DNA of 64,000 bases, taken from Streptomyces pseudovenezuelae. GTDB lineage: Bacteria > Actinomycetota > Actinomycetes > Streptomycetales > Streptomycetaceae. The notes under the pieces were generated by a model that did no database searches, was not told the DNA's origin, and was given only the letters and a program-made list of their open reading frames with translations. The position numbers were made by a program, and so were the translations under genes. This document shows, one piece after another, positions 8,476-18,847 of the stretch (its first letter is position 1; each line of letters opens with the position of its first letter). The stretch lies in the NCBI RefSeq assembly GCF_029892565.1, contig NZ_JARXVH010000003.1, positions 62,001-126,000 on the forward strand. The letters run 5' to 3'.

Positions 8476-10515
8476 TCAGCTCTCGGGGCGATCCTCCGGG
8501 GCCGTCTCGGTGACCGGGGCGTGCTCCGTGGCCGTCGCCTTGGCGGTGGTGATCGCCGGCGTCGAGCCGTTGGCGCCGTTCGTCAGTGCGAGCTCCTTGG
8601 GGGAGAGCACCGGCGGACGGGTGGACGGCGTACGGCGGGAGGAGCCCGTCCAGGCGGCCCGCGGCGGACGCTTGACGATGGTGGCGAAGACCTCTGCGAT
8701 CTCCTCCTTGCCCAGCGTCTCCCGCTCAAGCAGCTGCAGGACGAGGTTGTCGAGGACGTCGCGGTTCTCGACCAGGATCTCCCAGGCCTCGTTGTGCGCG
8801 TTCTCGATGAGCTTCTTGACCTCCTCGTCCACCAGGGCGGCGACCTCTTCCGAGTAGTCGCGCTGGTGACCCATCTCACGTCCGAGGAAGGGCTCGGTGT
8901 TGTCGCCGCCGAACTTGATGGCACCCAGTCGCTCGGTCATGCCGTACTGGGTGACCATCGCGCGGGCGGTGGCCGTGGCCTTCTCGATGTCGTTCGCGGC
9001 GCCGGTGGTCGGGTCGTGGAAGACGAGCTCCTCGGCCGCACGGCCGCCCAGCATGTAAGCAAGCTGGTCCAGCATCTCGTTGCGGGTCGTGGAGTACTTG
9101 TCCTCGTCCGGCAGGACCATCGTGTAACCGAGGGCCCGTCCGCGCGACAGGATCGTGATCTTGTGGACCGGGTCGGAGTTGGGGGAAGCCGCCGCGACCA
9201 GGGCGTGTCCGCCCTCGTGGTACGCGGTGATCTTCTTCTCCTTGTCCGACATGATCCGGGTCCGCTTCTGCGGGCCCGCCACCACACGGTCGATCGCCTC
9301 GTCCAGTGCGCCGTTGTCGATCAGCTTCTTGTCGCCGCGGGCGGTGAGCAGCGCGGCCTCGTTGAGGACGTTGCTCAGGTCCGCGCCGGTGAAGCCGGGC
9401 GTACGACGGGCGACGGCCGAGAGGTCGACGTCCGGGGCGACCGGCTTGCCCTTCTGGTGGACCTTGAGGATCTCCAGACGGCCCAGCATGTCCGGCGGGT
9501 CGACCGCGATCTGGCGGTCGAAGCGACCGGGGCGCAGCAGCGCCGGGTCGAGGATGTCGGGCCGGTTCGTCGCGGCGATGAGAATCACACCGCCCTTGAC
9601 GTCGAAGCCGTCCATCTCCACGAGCAGCTGGTTCAGCGTCTGCTCGCGCTCGTCGTGACCACCGCCGAGGCCGGCGCCGCGATGGCGGCCGACCGCGTCG
9701 ATCTCGTCGACGAAGACGATCGCCGGAGCGTTCGCCTTGGCCTGCTCGAAGAGGTCACGGACCCGGGAGGCACCGACGCCGACGAACATCTCGACGAAGT
9801 CGGAACCCGAGATCGAGTAGAAGGGCACTCCGGCCTCGCCGGCGACGGCACGCGCGAGCAGCGTCTTGCCGGTGCCGGGACGACCGTAGAGGAGTACGCC
9901 CTTGGGAATCTTGGCGCCGACGGCCTGGAACTTCGCCGGCTCCTGCAGGAACTCCTTGATCTCCTGGAGCTCCTCGACGGCCTCGTCACAGCCCGCGACG
10001 TCCGAGAAGGTCGTCTTCGGGGTGTCCTTGGTGATGAGCTTCGCCTTGGACTTGCCGAAGTTCATGACCCTGGAGCCGCCACCCTGCATCTGATTCATCA
10101 GGAACAGGAAGACGACCACGATGAGGACGAAGGGGAGCAGGGAGAGCAGGATCCCGAGGAAGGGGTTCTGCTTGGACGGCGAAACGGTGTAGCCGTCCGG
10201 AATCTGCTTGTCCTGGTACTTGGTCTGCAGTGTGTTGGCGAGGTTCACGCCCTGGTCGCCGATGTAGCTCGCCTGGATCTTCGAGCTGCCGTCGACCTTT
10301 TCGCCGTCCTTGAGCTGGACCTTGATGATCTGCTCGTCGCCGGTGGTCAGCTTGGCTTGTTCGACCTTGTTGTCATTGATCGCCTGGACGACCTGGCCGG
10401 TGTCCACCGTCTTGTAGCCGCCGGACGAGCCGACGACCTGCATCAACACGACCACGGCAAGGACGGCCAGCACGATCCACATGACCGGCCCACGGAAGTA
10501 TCGCTTCACGTCCAT
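8476..10515 (-). CDS. ftsH: ATP-dependent zinc metalloprotease FtsH
   Basis: A membrane AAA+ protease that extracts and degrades misassembled membrane proteins and short-lived regulators. The 679 residues have a first helix at about 10-27, an extracytoplasmic domain, a second helix at about 121-140, an AAA module (Walker A about 211-218, Walker B IVFVDEID near 266-273, [20 protein letters not shown]), zinc motif HEGGH (433-437), and a Pro/Thr-rich tail. The P-loop reads GRPGTGKT, with Arg where GPPGTGKT is usual. I chose the ATG at 10513-10515 ([10 protein letters not shown]); in-frame starts further upstream add sequence atypical of the family. Hpt lies upstream on the same strand. Confidence 0.95.
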   Translation of the reverse strand: MDVKRYFRGPVMWIVLAVLAVVVLMQVVGSSGGYKTVDTGQVVQAINDNKVEQAKLTTGDEQIIKVQLKDGEKVDGSSKIQASYIGDQGVNLANTLQTKYQDKQIPDGYTVSPSKQNPFLGILLSLLPFVLIVVVFLFLMNQMQGGGSRVMNFGKSKAKLITKDTPKTTFSDVAGCDEAVEELQEIKEFLQEPAKFQAVGAKIPKGVLLYGRPGTGKTLLARAVAGEAGVPFYSISGSDFVEMFVGVGASRVRDLFEQAKANAPAIVFVDEIDAVGRHRGAGLGGGHDEREQTLNQLLVEMDGFDVKGGVILIAATNRPDILDPALLRPGRFDRQIAVDPPDMLGRLEILKVHQKGKPVAPDVDLSAVARRTPGFTGADLSNVLNEAALLTARGDKKLIDNGALDEAIDRVVAGPQKRTRIMSDKEKKITAYHEGGHALVAAASPNSDPVHKITILSRGRALGYTMVLPDEDKYSTTRNEMLDQLAYMLGGRAAEELVFHDPTTGAANDIEKATATARAMVTQYGMTERLGAIKFGGDNTEPFLGREMGHQRDYSEEVAALVDEEVKKLIENAHNEAWEILVENRDVLDNLVLQLLERETLGKEEIAEVFATIVKRPPRAAWTGSSRRTPSTRPPVLSPKELALTNGANGSTPAITTAKATATEHAPVTETAPEDRPES

Positions 10516-10722
10516 CCATACGGAGCGGTGTCGCCCCGTCCCTCCTGCCATAGTGAGTTTGATAAGACAGTTCTTCTGACGGTACCCCAGCATTGCCGCC
10601 CGCAACTGCACGGGAGGTCTGACGAACCCGTCTGCATGCTCCAACGGCGCGAAACCCGCCGGGGTTCCCGATCGTCCTACAGGACTGGCCCGTACGGCTC
10701 AGCCGCCGCGTCGGGCGCTGTG

Positions 10723-11277
10723 TCAGCCGCCGTAGACGTGGGGCGCGAGCGTACCGACGAACGGGAGATTGCGGTACTTCTCGGCGTAGTCGAGGCCGTA
10801 GCCGACGACGAACTCGTTCGGGATGTCGAAGCCGACCCATTCGACCTCGATGGCGACCTTGGCGGCGTCGGGCTTGCGCAGCAGGGTGCACACCTTGAGG
10901 GACTCCGGCTCGCGCGAGCCGAGGTTCGACAGCAGCCAGGACAGGGTCAGGCCGGAGTCGATGATGTCCTCGACGATCAGGACGTGCTTGCCCTTGATGT
11001 CGGTGTCGAGGTCCTTGAGGATCCGCACCACACCGGAGGACTGGGTGCCCGCGCCGTACGACGACACGGCCATCCAGTCCATGGTGACGGGGGTGGACAG
11101 CGCCCGGGCGAGATCGGCCATGACCATCACCGCGCCCTTGAGGACGCCGACGATGAGCAGATCCTTGCCCGCGTACTCCGCGTCGATCTTCGCGGCCAGT
11201 TCGACCAGTTTGGCGTCGATCTCTTCTTTGGTGATGAGTACCTTCTCGAGGTCGGCACCCATGTCGTTCGCGTCCAC
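10723..11277 (-). CDS. hpt: Hypoxanthine phosphoribosyltransferase
   Basis: Salvages hypoxanthine (and guanine) with PRPP to give IMP/GMP. The 184 residues show the PRPP loop [15 protein letters not shown] near 105-119 and a type I phosphoribosyltransferase fold ([31 protein letters not shown]), ending in [12 protein letters not shown]. The GTG at 11277 is used; an ATG five codons in is an alternative. It sits between tilS and ftsH, the common tilS-hpt-ftsH order of Gram-positives. Confidence 0.94.
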   Translation of the reverse strand: MDANDMGADLEKVLITKEEIDAKLVELAAKIDAEYAGKDLLIVGVLKGAVMVMADLARALSTPVTMDWMAVSSYGAGTQSSGVVRILKDLDTDIKGKHVLIVEDIIDSGLTLSWLLSNLGSREPESLKVCTLLRKPDAAKVAIEVEWVGFDIPNEFVVGYGLDYAEKYRNLPFVGTLAPHVYGG

Positions 11278-11374
11278 CGCATCACTTTCGGTCGTCCTAC
11301 CGGCCGCTCGATGCCTCCCCGGGGAGAACCCGGCGAACTCTGCGAGTTCGGGGAGCCCCCGGGGGAGGTGAGAT

Positions 11375-12397
11375 TCAGCCTTGCCGAATCACCAGTCTGC
11401 CACCCTGGCGCTGGGCGACGACCTTGCCCGGGAGATTGATGGCTCCCTGGCCGCGCCAGCCGGTGATCAGCCGGTCGAGTTCCTCGATGTGACGGGCGAA
11501 CAGCGAACCGGCGGGCGCGCCGGCCTCGATGGCGGCCCGGCGCAGGATGCGGCGGCGTACGGCGGGCGGCAGGGCGTAGAGCTTGGCGCACTCCAGGAGG
11601 CCCGTGGCGTCGCGTACGACGTTCTCGGCCTGGCTTGCCCAGGCGTCGAGGGCGTCGGCGTCGTCGCGGGAGAGCTGGGCCGTACGGGCGAGCGCCTCGA
11701 CGACTCCTTTGCCCAGGGCCTTCTCCAGGGCGGGCAGGCCCTCGTGGCGCAGCCGGGACCTCGTGTACGCCGGGTCGGCGTTGTGCGGGTCGTCCCAGAC
11801 GGGCAGGGACTGGACCATGCAGGCCTTGCGGGCGGTCTGCCGGTCGAGCTGGAGGAAGGGGCGCCGGTAACGGCCGTCGGCCCCCGAGACCGCGGCCATT
11901 CCGGACAGGGAGCGGGTGCCGGAGCCGCGGGCGAGGCCGAGCAGGACGGTTTCGGCCTGGTCGTCGCGGGTGTGGCCGAGGAGGACGGCGGTGGCGCCGT
12001 GGCGGGCGGCGCAGGCGTCCAGGGCGGCGTAGCGGGCGTCGCGGGCGGCGGCTTCCGGGCCGCCCTCGCGTCCGACGGTGACGGCGACGGACTCGGCCGG
12101 GTCGAGGCCCAGTTCGCGCAGGCGCAGGACGACTTCGTCGGCGCGCAGATCGGATCCGTCCTGCAGGCCGTGGTCGACGGTGACCCCGCCGGCGCGGATG
12201 CCGAGCTTGGGGGCCTCGAAGGCGAGGGCGGAGGCGAGGGCCATGGAGTCGGCGCCGCCGGAGCATGCGACGAGCACGAGCGGGGACGGCGGGCGCTCGT
12301 GCGAGGTGGGCCCGGAGGCCTGGTGGTCGTTGAGGATGTCGTGGAGGGCGCGGCGGACCGCCAGGCGTATCGCCGCGACCGCAGGATGGGGACCCAT
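11375..12397 (-). CDS. tilS: tRNA(Ile)-lysidine synthase
   Basis: TilS ligates lysine to C34 of the CAU-anticodon tRNA-Ile so that it reads AUA. The PP-loop ATPase signature [10 protein letters not shown] is near residue 45, followed by [14 protein letters not shown] and [20 protein letters not shown], all typical. At 340 residues it is the short actinobacterial form. The C-terminal part ([18 protein letters not shown]) supports tRNA binding. The ATG at 12397 is clear. The 97-base gap to hpt holds a small inverted repeat. Confidence 0.93.
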   Translation of the reverse strand: MGPHPAVAAIRLAVRRALHDILNDHQASGPTSHERPPSPLVLVACSGGADSMALASALAFEAPKLGIRAGGVTVDHGLQDGSDLRADEVVLRLRELGLDPAESVAVTVGREGGPEAAARDARYAALDACAARHGATAVLLGHTRDDQAETVLLGLARGSGTRSLSGMAAVSGADGRYRRPFLQLDRQTARKACMVQSLPVWDDPHNADPAYTRSRLRHEGLPALEKALGKGVVEALARTAQLSRDDADALDAWASQAENVVRDATGLLECAKLYALPPAVRRRILRRAAIEAGAPAGSLFARHIEELDRLITGWRGQGAINLPGKVVAQRQGGRLVIRQG

Positions 12398-12590
12398 GTC
12401 CGGTTCCCTTCATGAAGTTTTCGGGGGAGTGAGCCCGTGTTCGGTCACTCAGAGTGTGTAGATGGTGACAGAACCGGGCCGTTCCCCGAGCATTGCACGC
12501 CTACCCACTGCTCACGGTCCCTCGGACGGGTGATTGAAGGGGCGTTCGCCTGCCGCCGGCCGGATTGGTCTCACGACCCTTCTACGACGT

Positions 12591-13715
12591 TCACGACTCG
12601 TTCTTGCGGTGCACCCGCGCGACCCAGTCCGCCGGTTTGGCGATCTCCGTCTTCGTCGGCAGGGTGTTCGGGGAGGTCCACACGCGGTTGAAGCCGTCCA
12701 TGCCGACCTCCTCGACGACGGCCCGTACGAAGCGCTCGCCGTCCCGGTACTGCCTGAGCTTGGCGTCCAGGCCGAGCAGTTTGCGCAGGGCCATGTCCAG
12801 TCGGGAGGCGCCCTTGGCGCGGCGCTGCTGGAACTTCTCGCGGATCTCGGCGACCGACGGCACAACGGCCGGTCCGACGCCGTCCATCACGAAGTCGGCG
12901 TGGCCCTCCAGGAGGGACATCACGGCGGTGAGGCGGGCGAGGATCTCCCGCTGGGCCGGGGTCTGCACGATCTCCACGAAGGACCGACCGCCGTCGTCCT
13001 CCTCGGCCTCGGGGCGTCCGCCCGCGAGCGACTGGGCGGCTTCCCGGATGCGCTCCAGGACCGTCATGGGGTCGACGTCGGTCTCCCCCAGGAACGACTG
13101 GATCTCGCCCTCCAGGTGGTCGCGCAGCCAGGGCACCGCGCTGAACTGCGTGCGGTGCGTCTCCTCGTGCAGGCAGACCCAGAGGCGGAAGTCGTGGGGC
13201 TGTACGTCGAGTTCGCGCTCCACGTGGACGATGTTCGGGGCGACCAGGAGCAGTCGGCCGCCGCCGTGCTCGCCGGCCGGGAGTTCGCGGGTGGCCGGGG
13301 CGAAGGTCTCGTACTGGCCCAGCACGCGGGAGGACATGAAGGACAGCAGCATGCCCAGTTCGACGCCGGTGACCTTGCCGCCGACGGCGCCGAGGACCGC
13401 GCCGCCGGGGGTGTTGCCGCGCCGTTCCTGCATCTTGTCGAGGAGGGGCTTGAGGATCTCCCGGAAGCCGGCGACGTTCGCCCGGACCCAGCCCGGGCGG
13501 TCGACGACGAGGATGGGGGTGTCGTGGATGTCCTCCGTGCCCATCCGGGTGAAGCCGCGGACGTGTTCCTCGGAGGCCTTCGCGTGCCGGCGCAACTCCG
13601 AGACGACATCCCGGGCCTCGTCGCGGCTCACCTCTGGGCCCGGTCGCGCGAGCCGCGTCGCGGTCGCCACCGCGAGATTCCAGTCGACCATCTCTGCACC
13701 ACCGATGCTCGTCAT
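12591..13715 (-). CDS. DUF2342 zinc-dependent metalloprotease-like protein
   Basis: A 374-residue protein of the actinobacterial DUF2342 family, often labelled zinc-dependent metalloprotease or F420-associated. It has a HEETH (HExxH) motif in LHEETHRTQFSAVPW near residue 205, plus LLLVAPNIVHVERELDV and a downstream helix LEGHADFVMDGVG that could give a third ligand. No signal peptide is evident, so it is probably cytoplasmic. The family name comes from genomic context; the substrate is unknown. The ATG at 13715 gives the full family N-terminus. It precedes tilS on the same strand. Confidence 0.85.
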   Translation of the reverse strand: MTSIGGAEMVDWNLAVATATRLARPGPEVSRDEARDVVSELRRHAKASEEHVRGFTRMGTEDIHDTPILVVDRPGWVRANVAGFREILKPLLDKMQERRGNTPGGAVLGAVGGKVTGVELGMLLSFMSSRVLGQYETFAPATRELPAGEHGGGRLLLVAPNIVHVERELDVQPHDFRLWVCLHEETHRTQFSAVPWLRDHLEGEIQSFLGETDVDPMTVLERIREAAQSLAGGRPEAEEDDGGRSFVEIVQTPAQREILARLTAVMSLLEGHADFVMDGVGPAVVPSVAEIREKFQQRRAKGASRLDMALRKLLGLDAKLRQYRDGERFVRAVVEEVGMDGFNRVWTSPNTLPTKTEIAKPADWVARVHRKNES

Positions 13716-13814
13716 GCGTCAACGGTACGTGAGCGTTCCCACTTGGGGCAGGCCGTGGGGGTTGGTGAGCTTCAGGTCGGTCTGGGCACAGCCGCGGCAA
13801 GAGCGATCACGACG

Positions 13815-15452
13815 TCAATGGCAACCGCATGCCGCCAGTGCCGTTGCCGTGCGGTCCAGGGCTGATTGGGCCGCAATGGCGCTGGTGGTGTTGGAGGCGA
13901 GGAAGGCGAAAGCCAAGAGGTGGCCGTCCTGGTCGACGACCGTGCCTGCCAGGGTGTTGACGCCTGTGAGGGTGCCTGTTTTGGCTCGTACGACTCCTGC
14001 GGCGCCGTCGGTGTACCGGGTGGTGAGGGTGCCGGTGAAGCCGGCCACGGGGAGGCCGGTGAGGACGGCGCGGAGTTCGGGGTGGGCGGGGTCGCCGGCC
14101 TTGACGAGGAGGGCGGTCAGGAGGTCGGCGGTGAGGCGGTCGTCGCGGTCGAGGCCGCTGCCGTCGTTGAACCGGGCGCCCTTGAGCGGGAGTCCGAGCT
14201 TCTTCAGGACGCTCGCGATCGCCGCGGCGCCGCCGTCGAAGTCGGCGCGCTTGCCGCTCGCCACGGCCGTCTGGCGGGCCAGGGCCTCCGCGATGTCGTT
14301 GTCGCTGTTGGTCAGCATCCGCTCGACGATCGACGACAGCGGCGGCGAGGAGACGGCGGCGAGGGCCTTCGCGCGGGACGTCGCCTTGGAGGGACCGGGA
14401 GATGTCGTCCTGATGCCCTGGTCCGCCAGGAGGGCGCCGAACGTGCGGGCCGCGTCCGCCGCCGGGTCCGTGTCCCGGGTGACGGGACCGCTCGTCGAGT
14501 CGTCCGGGCGGGCCTCGTCGGCCATCAGGGAGGTGACGAGGGCGAGGTTGCCGTCGACCCCGATGGGGTGAAGTTCGGAACCGGCGAACAGGGTGGTGTC
14601 GTAGGAGAGCGTGACCTCGTGGATGCCGCGCTTCTTCAGGGCGGTCGCCGTCCGGTCGGCCAGGGTGCGCAGGCTCGCCCAGCCCTCGGCGTCCTTGTGG
14701 GCGGTCAGCGTGGGGTCGCCGCCGCCGACCAGGACGAGTTCGCCGGTGTCGGGCTCCAGGGCGGTGCGGGTGGTGAGGCGGTGGTCGGCGCCCATGGCCG
14801 AGAGCGCGGCGACCGCGGTGGCGATCTTGGTGGTGGACGCGGGCGTGAGGGCGTCGTCGGCGCCGGTCCCGTACAGGCGCTTGCCGTCGGTCAGGTCGAC
14901 GACCGCGGCGGTGCGCCGGGCACCGAGCGCAGGATCGTCCAGCAGGGGCCCCAGGACGTCGGCGAGCGCCTTCCCGGTCGGGTCCGACTTCACGGTGTTC
15001 GCGGCGCCGCCGAGTCCGGCCAGGACGGACTCGGCGCTCGGGGCGGGCTCCGGCGCCTGACCGGCCGTACCTGATGCACCGGAATGACCACCGTGATCTG
15101 CGCCACCCGTGCCGTTCAGGGCGGCTGCCCGGTCCCGCTCGGCCGTACGCTGACCGGTGGAGTCCCAGGGACCTGCGGTGACGACCACCAGGACGGCCAG
15201 TGCCACACCGGCGCCGGCGGCGCCGGCGGTGTAGCGCCGCAGCCCGCCGGGCTTCGGCCTCGTGATCCGCGCGAGCTGCGGTTTCGCAGCGGCCACGGCT
15301 CGCGCGAGCTGCGGTCGCACGGCGCCCGCGGCTCGCTGGAGATGTGGTTGTACGGCGCCCACGGCCCGTGCCAGACCTGGTCGTACGGCGTTCGCGGCCC
15401 GCACCACATGCGGTCTCGCGGCCCGCCACGGCCTCAGCTCAGGCACGAACAC
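13815..15452 (-). CDS. dacB: D-alanyl-D-alanine carboxypeptidase / endopeptidase (PBP4 family)
   Basis: A class C penicillin-binding protein that trims peptidoglycan cross-links outside the membrane. The catalytic triad motifs are SxxK in ASTTKIATAV, SDN in TNSDNDIAEAL, and KTG in RAKTGTLTG. A signal-anchor helix (AGVALAVLVVVTAGPW) lies at about residues 77-95. The cytoplasmic N-terminus before it (about 12-60) is built of ~11-residue basic repeats of the form PxLxRAxxAV, which is unusual. At 545 residues it is longer than E. coli DacB. The GTG start at 15452 keeps the repeats. It is divergent from ppa. Confidence 0.93.
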   Translation of the reverse strand: MFVPELRPWRAARPHVVRAANAVRPGLARAVGAVQPHLQRAAGAVRPQLARAVAAAKPQLARITRPKPGGLRRYTAGAAGAGVALAVLVVVTAGPWDSTGQRTAERDRAAALNGTGGADHGGHSGASGTAGQAPEPAPSAESVLAGLGGAANTVKSDPTGKALADVLGPLLDDPALGARRTAAVVDLTDGKRLYGTGADDALTPASTTKIATAVAALSAMGADHRLTTRTALEPDTGELVLVGGGDPTLTAHKDAEGWASLRTLADRTATALKKRGIHEVTLSYDTTLFAGSELHPIGVDGNLALVTSLMADEARPDDSTSGPVTRDTDPAADAARTFGALLADQGIRTTSPGPSKATSRAKALAAVSSPPLSSIVERMLTNSDNDIAEALARQTAVASGKRADFDGGAAAIASVLKKLGLPLKGARFNDGSGLDRDDRLTADLLTALLVKAGDPAHPELRAVLTGLPVAGFTGTLTTRYTDGAAGVVRAKTGTLTGVNTLAGTVVDQDGHLLAFAFLASNTTSAIAAQSALDRTATALAACGCH

Positions 15453-15531
15453 CAGCCCCTTTCGCGATCACACTCGTGCGTGAGGGACACTTAACCACCA
15501 GAACTATGTGTTGATCATGGAGGAGTCACCG

Positions 15532-16023
15532 GTGGAGTTCGACGTCACGATCGAGATCCCGAAGGGTTCGCGGAACAAGTACGAGGTGGACCACGAGACC
15601 GGTCGGATCCGCCTGGACCGTCGACTCTTCACCTCGACCGCCTACCCGACCGACTACGGATTCGTCGAGAACACCCTCGGCGAGGACGGCGACCCGTTGG
15701 ACGCGCTCGTCATCCTGGACGAGCCGACCTTCCCGGGCTGCCTCATCAAGTGCCGCGCGATCGGCATGTTCCGGATGACCGACGAGGCCGGCGGCGACGA
15801 CAAGCTGCTGTGCGTACCGGCGACGGACCCGCGCGTGGAGCACCTGCGGGACATCCACCACGTCTCCGAGTTCGACCGCCTGGAGATCCAGCACTTCTTC
15901 GAGGTCTACAAGGACCTGGAGCCCGGCAAGTCCGTCGAGGGCGCCGACTGGGTGGGCCGCGTGGACGCCGAGATCGAGATCGAGCGGTCCTACAAGCGCT
16001 TCAAGGACTCCGGCGGTCACTGA
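15532..16023 (+). CDS. ppa: Inorganic pyrophosphatase
   Basis: A soluble family I pyrophosphatase that hydrolyses PPi from biosynthesis. The 163-residue protein contains the family signature [10 protein letters not shown] with metal-binding aspartates, the substrate-binding [14 protein letters not shown] and [10 protein letters not shown] segments, and [13 protein letters not shown] place the start at the GTG at 15532 ([12 protein letters not shown]), since GGAGGAG sits six bases upstream of it; an upstream ATG at 15508 covers that ribosome-binding site and adds eight residues. Confidence 0.96.
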   Translation: MEFDVTIEIPKGSRNKYEVDHETGRIRLDRRLFTSTAYPTDYGFVENTLGEDGDPLDALVILDEPTFPGCLIKCRAIGMFRMTDEAGGDDKLLCVPATDPRVEHLRDIHHVSEFDRLEIQHFFEVYKDLEPGKSVEGADWVGRVDAEIEIERSYKRFKDSGGH

Positions 16024-16044
16024 CCCCCGGCAAGTCCCGTGATC

Positions 16045-16073
16045 GGGCCGTACGCGTGCGCGTGCGGCCCTTT
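16045..16073 (+). terminator. Terminator after ppa
   Basis: GGGCCGTACGCG (16045-16056) pairs with CGCGTGCGGCCC (16059-16070), allowing one wobble pair, and is followed by TTT. It lies 22 bases after the ppa stop. Confidence 0.65.
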
Positions 16074-16132
16074 CGTGTGCCTGTGCGCATACTGAGGGCC
16101 ACAGGAGGTGTCGTACAGGGAGTGTTACGCAC

Positions 16133-17764
16133 GTGACGCACGCGGAGGACCGCAAGCCGCAGTCGGACGAGGCCAGGATGGCGTTCACGCCGCCGGCCGG
16201 TGTCGAGGTGGCGGACGGCGAGTCGGAGACCACGTCGGAGTTCTCCGTACCGGCCGGGCTCGACGTGACGCACGCGCCCGCGCCCGAGGCGGAGGGCTCG
16301 GCGTTCAACAACCCGCGCACCTACAGCGCCAAGGACGCCCCGCCCGCGTTCACCCCGGCCACCGGCATCCCCGTGGTCAGCCTGACCAAGGACGCGCCCT
16401 GGCAGGACCGCATGCGCACGATCCTGCGGCTGCCGGTGACCGAGCGGCCCGCGCCGGAGCCGGCCCAGAAGGCGGACGACAGCGGCCCGGCCGTCCCGCG
16501 CGTGCTCGACCTGACCCTGCGTATCGGCGAGTTGCTGCTCGCGGGCGGTGAGGGCGCCGAGGACGTGGAGGCCGCGATGTTCGCGGTCTGCCGGTCCTAC
16601 GGCCTCGACCGCTGCGAGCCGAACGTCACCTTCACGCTGCTGTCGATCTCGTACCAGCCGTCCCTGGTGGACGACCCGGTGACGGCCTCGCGCACGGTAC
16701 GCCGCCGGGTCACCGACTACACCCGGCTCGCGGCCGTGTTCCGGCTGGTGGACGACCTCAGCGACCCGGAGACCGAGATCTCCCTGGAGGACGCCTACCG
16801 GCGCCTGGCGGAGATGCGCCGCAACCGGCACCCGTACACCACCTGGACGCTGACCGCGGCCAGCGGCCTGCTCGCCGGGGCCGCCTCGGTGCTGGTCGGC
16901 GGTGACGTGCTCGTGTTCGTGGCGGCGGCGCTGGGCGCGATGCTCGGCGACCGGCTGGCGTGGCTGTGCGCGGGGCGCGGGCTGCCGGAGTTCTACCAGT
17001 TCACGGTCGCCGCGATGCCTCCGGCGGCCATAGGCGTCGCGCTGACGGTGGCCCAAGTGGACGTGAAGGCGTCCGCCGTCATCACCGGTGGGCTGTTCGC
17101 GCTGCTGCCGGGACGGGCGCTGGTGGCGGGCGTGCAGGACGGGCTGACCGGCTTCTACATCACCGCCTCGGCGCGGCTTCTTGAAGTGATGTACCTCTTC
17201 GTGGGGATCGTCGCCGGGGTGCTGGTCGTCCTGTACTTCGGCGTCAACCTGGGCGCCAAGCTCAACCCGGACGCGGCCCTGGAGATCGCCGAACGGCCCT
17301 ACTGGCAGATCGCCGCGTCGATGCTGCTGTCGCTGACCTTCGCGGTGCTGCTCCAGCAGGAACGGTCCACCGTGCTGTGGGTGACCCTCAACGGCGGGGT
17401 CGCGTGGTCGGTGTACGGCGCGCTGCGCTACCCCGGCGAGCTGTCGCCGGTCGCGTCCACGGCGGTGGCGGCGGGCCTGGTGGGCCTGTTCGGGCAGCTG
17501 CTGGCGCGCTACCGGTTCGCCTCGGCGCTGCCGTACACGACGGCGGCGATCGGGCCCCTGCTGCCCGGCTCGGCCACCTACTTCGGGCTGCTGTCCATCG
17601 CCCAGAACCACGTGGACAAGGGGCTGGTGTCCCTGGCCACGGCCGCGTCACTGGCCATGGCCATCGCCATCGGGGTCAACCTCGGCTCGGAGATCTCCCG
17701 GATGTTCCTGCGGATCGGGTCCCCCGAGAAGCGCCGGGCCGCCAAGCGCACGAGGGGCTTCTAG
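16133..17764 (+). CDS. ThrE-like threonine/serine exporter (DUF1212/DUF3815)
   Basis: A 543-residue membrane protein of the ThrE exporter family, which in Corynebacterium expels threonine and serine. A long hydrophilic N-terminus (about 1-125) precedes the conserved cytoplasmic DUF1212 region (LDLTLRIGELLLAGGEGAEDVEAAMF, then GLDRCEPNVTFT). About ten membrane helices follow, from residue ~235 to ~530. The GTG at 16133 is the first start after a GGGAG box. Substrate preference here is inferred from the family. It converges with dedA; a hairpin spans its stop codon. Confidence 0.85.
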   Translation: MTHAEDRKPQSDEARMAFTPPAGVEVADGESETTSEFSVPAGLDVTHAPAPEAEGSAFNNPRTYSAKDAPPAFTPATGIPVVSLTKDAPWQDRMRTILRLPVTERPAPEPAQKADDSGPAVPRVLDLTLRIGELLLAGGEGAEDVEAAMFAVCRSYGLDRCEPNVTFTLLSISYQPSLVDDPVTASRTVRRRVTDYTRLAAVFRLVDDLSDPETEISLEDAYRRLAEMRRNRHPYTTWTLTAASGLLAGAASVLVGGDVLVFVAAALGAMLGDRLAWLCAGRGLPEFYQFTVAAMPPAAIGVALTVAQVDVKASAVITGGLFALLPGRALVAGVQDGLTGFYITASARLLEVMYLFVGIVAGVLVVLYFGVNLGAKLNPDAALEIAERPYWQIAASMLLSLTFAVLLQQERSTVLWVTLNGGVAWSVYGALRYPGELSPVASTAVAAGLVGLFGQLLARYRFASALPYTTAAIGPLLPGSATYFGLLSIAQNHVDKGLVSLATAASLAMAIAIGVNLGSEISRMFLRIGSPEKRRAAKRTRGF

Positions 17765-17769
17765 CCCCT
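17753..17769. terminator. Bidirectional hairpin between ThrE-like and DedA genes
   Basis: AGGGGCT (17753-17759) and AGCCCCT (17763-17769) form a 7-bp stem spanning the TAG stop of the exporter gene, in the 20-base gap between two convergent genes. Confidence 0.5.
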
Positions 17770-17784
17770 CTCGCCCGTCCGGCC

Positions 17785-18705
17785 CTAGTAGCCCTGGTTC
17801 TGTCCCTGGCCCTGGTCCTGATTGCCGTACGGGTACTGCTCGTTGGGCCGACCGCCGTACTGCTGCTGGGGCGGGTAGGGCTGCTGCGGATACGTCTGCT
17901 GGGGGTACTGCTGCTGCGGGTGCTGCGGTGCGTAGCCGTAGTCCTGGGGCGGGGTGTGCGGCTGCTGCTGGGGCTGGGGCTGCTGGTAGGGCTGGTCGGC
18001 CGAGGGGATGCGGCGCAGCTGGGTCGTCGCGTCGTCCGGCACGTAGGGCTGCTGCTCCGCCGGGACGGCCTGCGCGGGGTTCTTCCTCGCCTTGGACCGG
18101 GCCCGCATGAACTCGATGACGATCGGGACCACCGAGATGAGGACGATCAGGATGAGCATCGCCTCGATGTTGTTCTTGACGACGTCGATCTTGCCGAGCC
18201 AGGAGCCGAGCAGGGTGACGCCGGCGCCCCACAGCACGCCGCCGATCACGTTGAAGGTCACGAACGAGCGGTACTTCATGCCGCTGACGCCGGCGATGAT
18301 CGGCGTGAAGGTGCGCACGATGGGCACGAAGCGGGCCAGGACCAGCGACTTGGGGCCGTACTTCTCGAAGAACTCGTGCGCCTTGACCACGTTCTCCTGC
18401 TTGAAGAGACGGGAGTCGGGGCGGCTGAAGAGCGAGGGGCCGACCTTCTTGCCGAACATGTAGCCCGCCTGGTCGCCGAGGATCGCGGCGACGCAGATCA
18501 GGGCGATGGCCGCCCACAGGGGGAAGTCCAGCTGGTTCGACGTGATCAGCAGGCCGGCCGTGAAGAGCAGCGAGTCGCCCGGCAGGAAGAACCCGATGAG
18601 CAGGCCCGACTCCGCGAAGACGATCAGGAGCAGGCCCCAGATGCCGAACGTGTCGAGCAGTTGGTTCGGATCGAGCCAGCTCGGGCCGAGGGCGATCGTC
18701 GTCAC
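17785..18705 (-). CDS. DedA family membrane protein
   Basis: A 306-residue DedA/VTT-domain protein. DedA proteins are proposed lipid scramblases/transporters affecting membrane energetics and undecaprenyl phosphate recycling. The signature ESGLLIGFFLPGDSLLF is near residue 32, with ILGDQAGYMFGKKVG and the conserved RFVPIVRTFTPIIAGVSGM further on. A C-terminal tail of about 100 residues is Gln/Pro/Tyr-rich low complexity, probably cytoplasmic and disordered. I use the GTG at 18703-18705, with AGGAG upstream; an ATG at 18855 would add 50 residues unlike the family. Confidence 0.87.
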   Translation of the reverse strand: MTTIALGPSWLDPNQLLDTFGIWGLLLIVFAESGLLIGFFLPGDSLLFTAGLLITSNQLDFPLWAAIALICVAAILGDQAGYMFGKKVGPSLFSRPDSRLFKQENVVKAHEFFEKYGPKSLVLARFVPIVRTFTPIIAGVSGMKYRSFVTFNVIGGVLWGAGVTLLGSWLGKIDVVKNNIEAMLILIVLISVVPIVIEFMRARSKARKNPAQAVPAEQQPYVPDDATTQLRRIPSADQPYQQPQPQQQPHTPPQDYGYAPQHPQQQYPQQTYPQQPYPPQQQYGGRPNEQYPYGNQDQGQGQNQGY

Positions 18706-18847
18706 GGTTCCGGTGCTCCTGAGGGGTGGAGGGAGATACGGCGTCCTGCTGCGGGCGCCCAAAGCTATCAACGCAATGTGTCCGCCCCAGGTTCCACCGG
18801 TGATTCCAGGATGCACTGTGCGCCCACTGGGGCAAAGCTGTGAGGTT

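Noticed and set aside
8212..11439. 1075-codon plus-strand ORF
   Set aside because: It covers ftsH and hpt antisense. Its Asp/Val/Leu-rich composition is typical of high-GC shadow frames, and both opposite genes have clear catalytic motifs.
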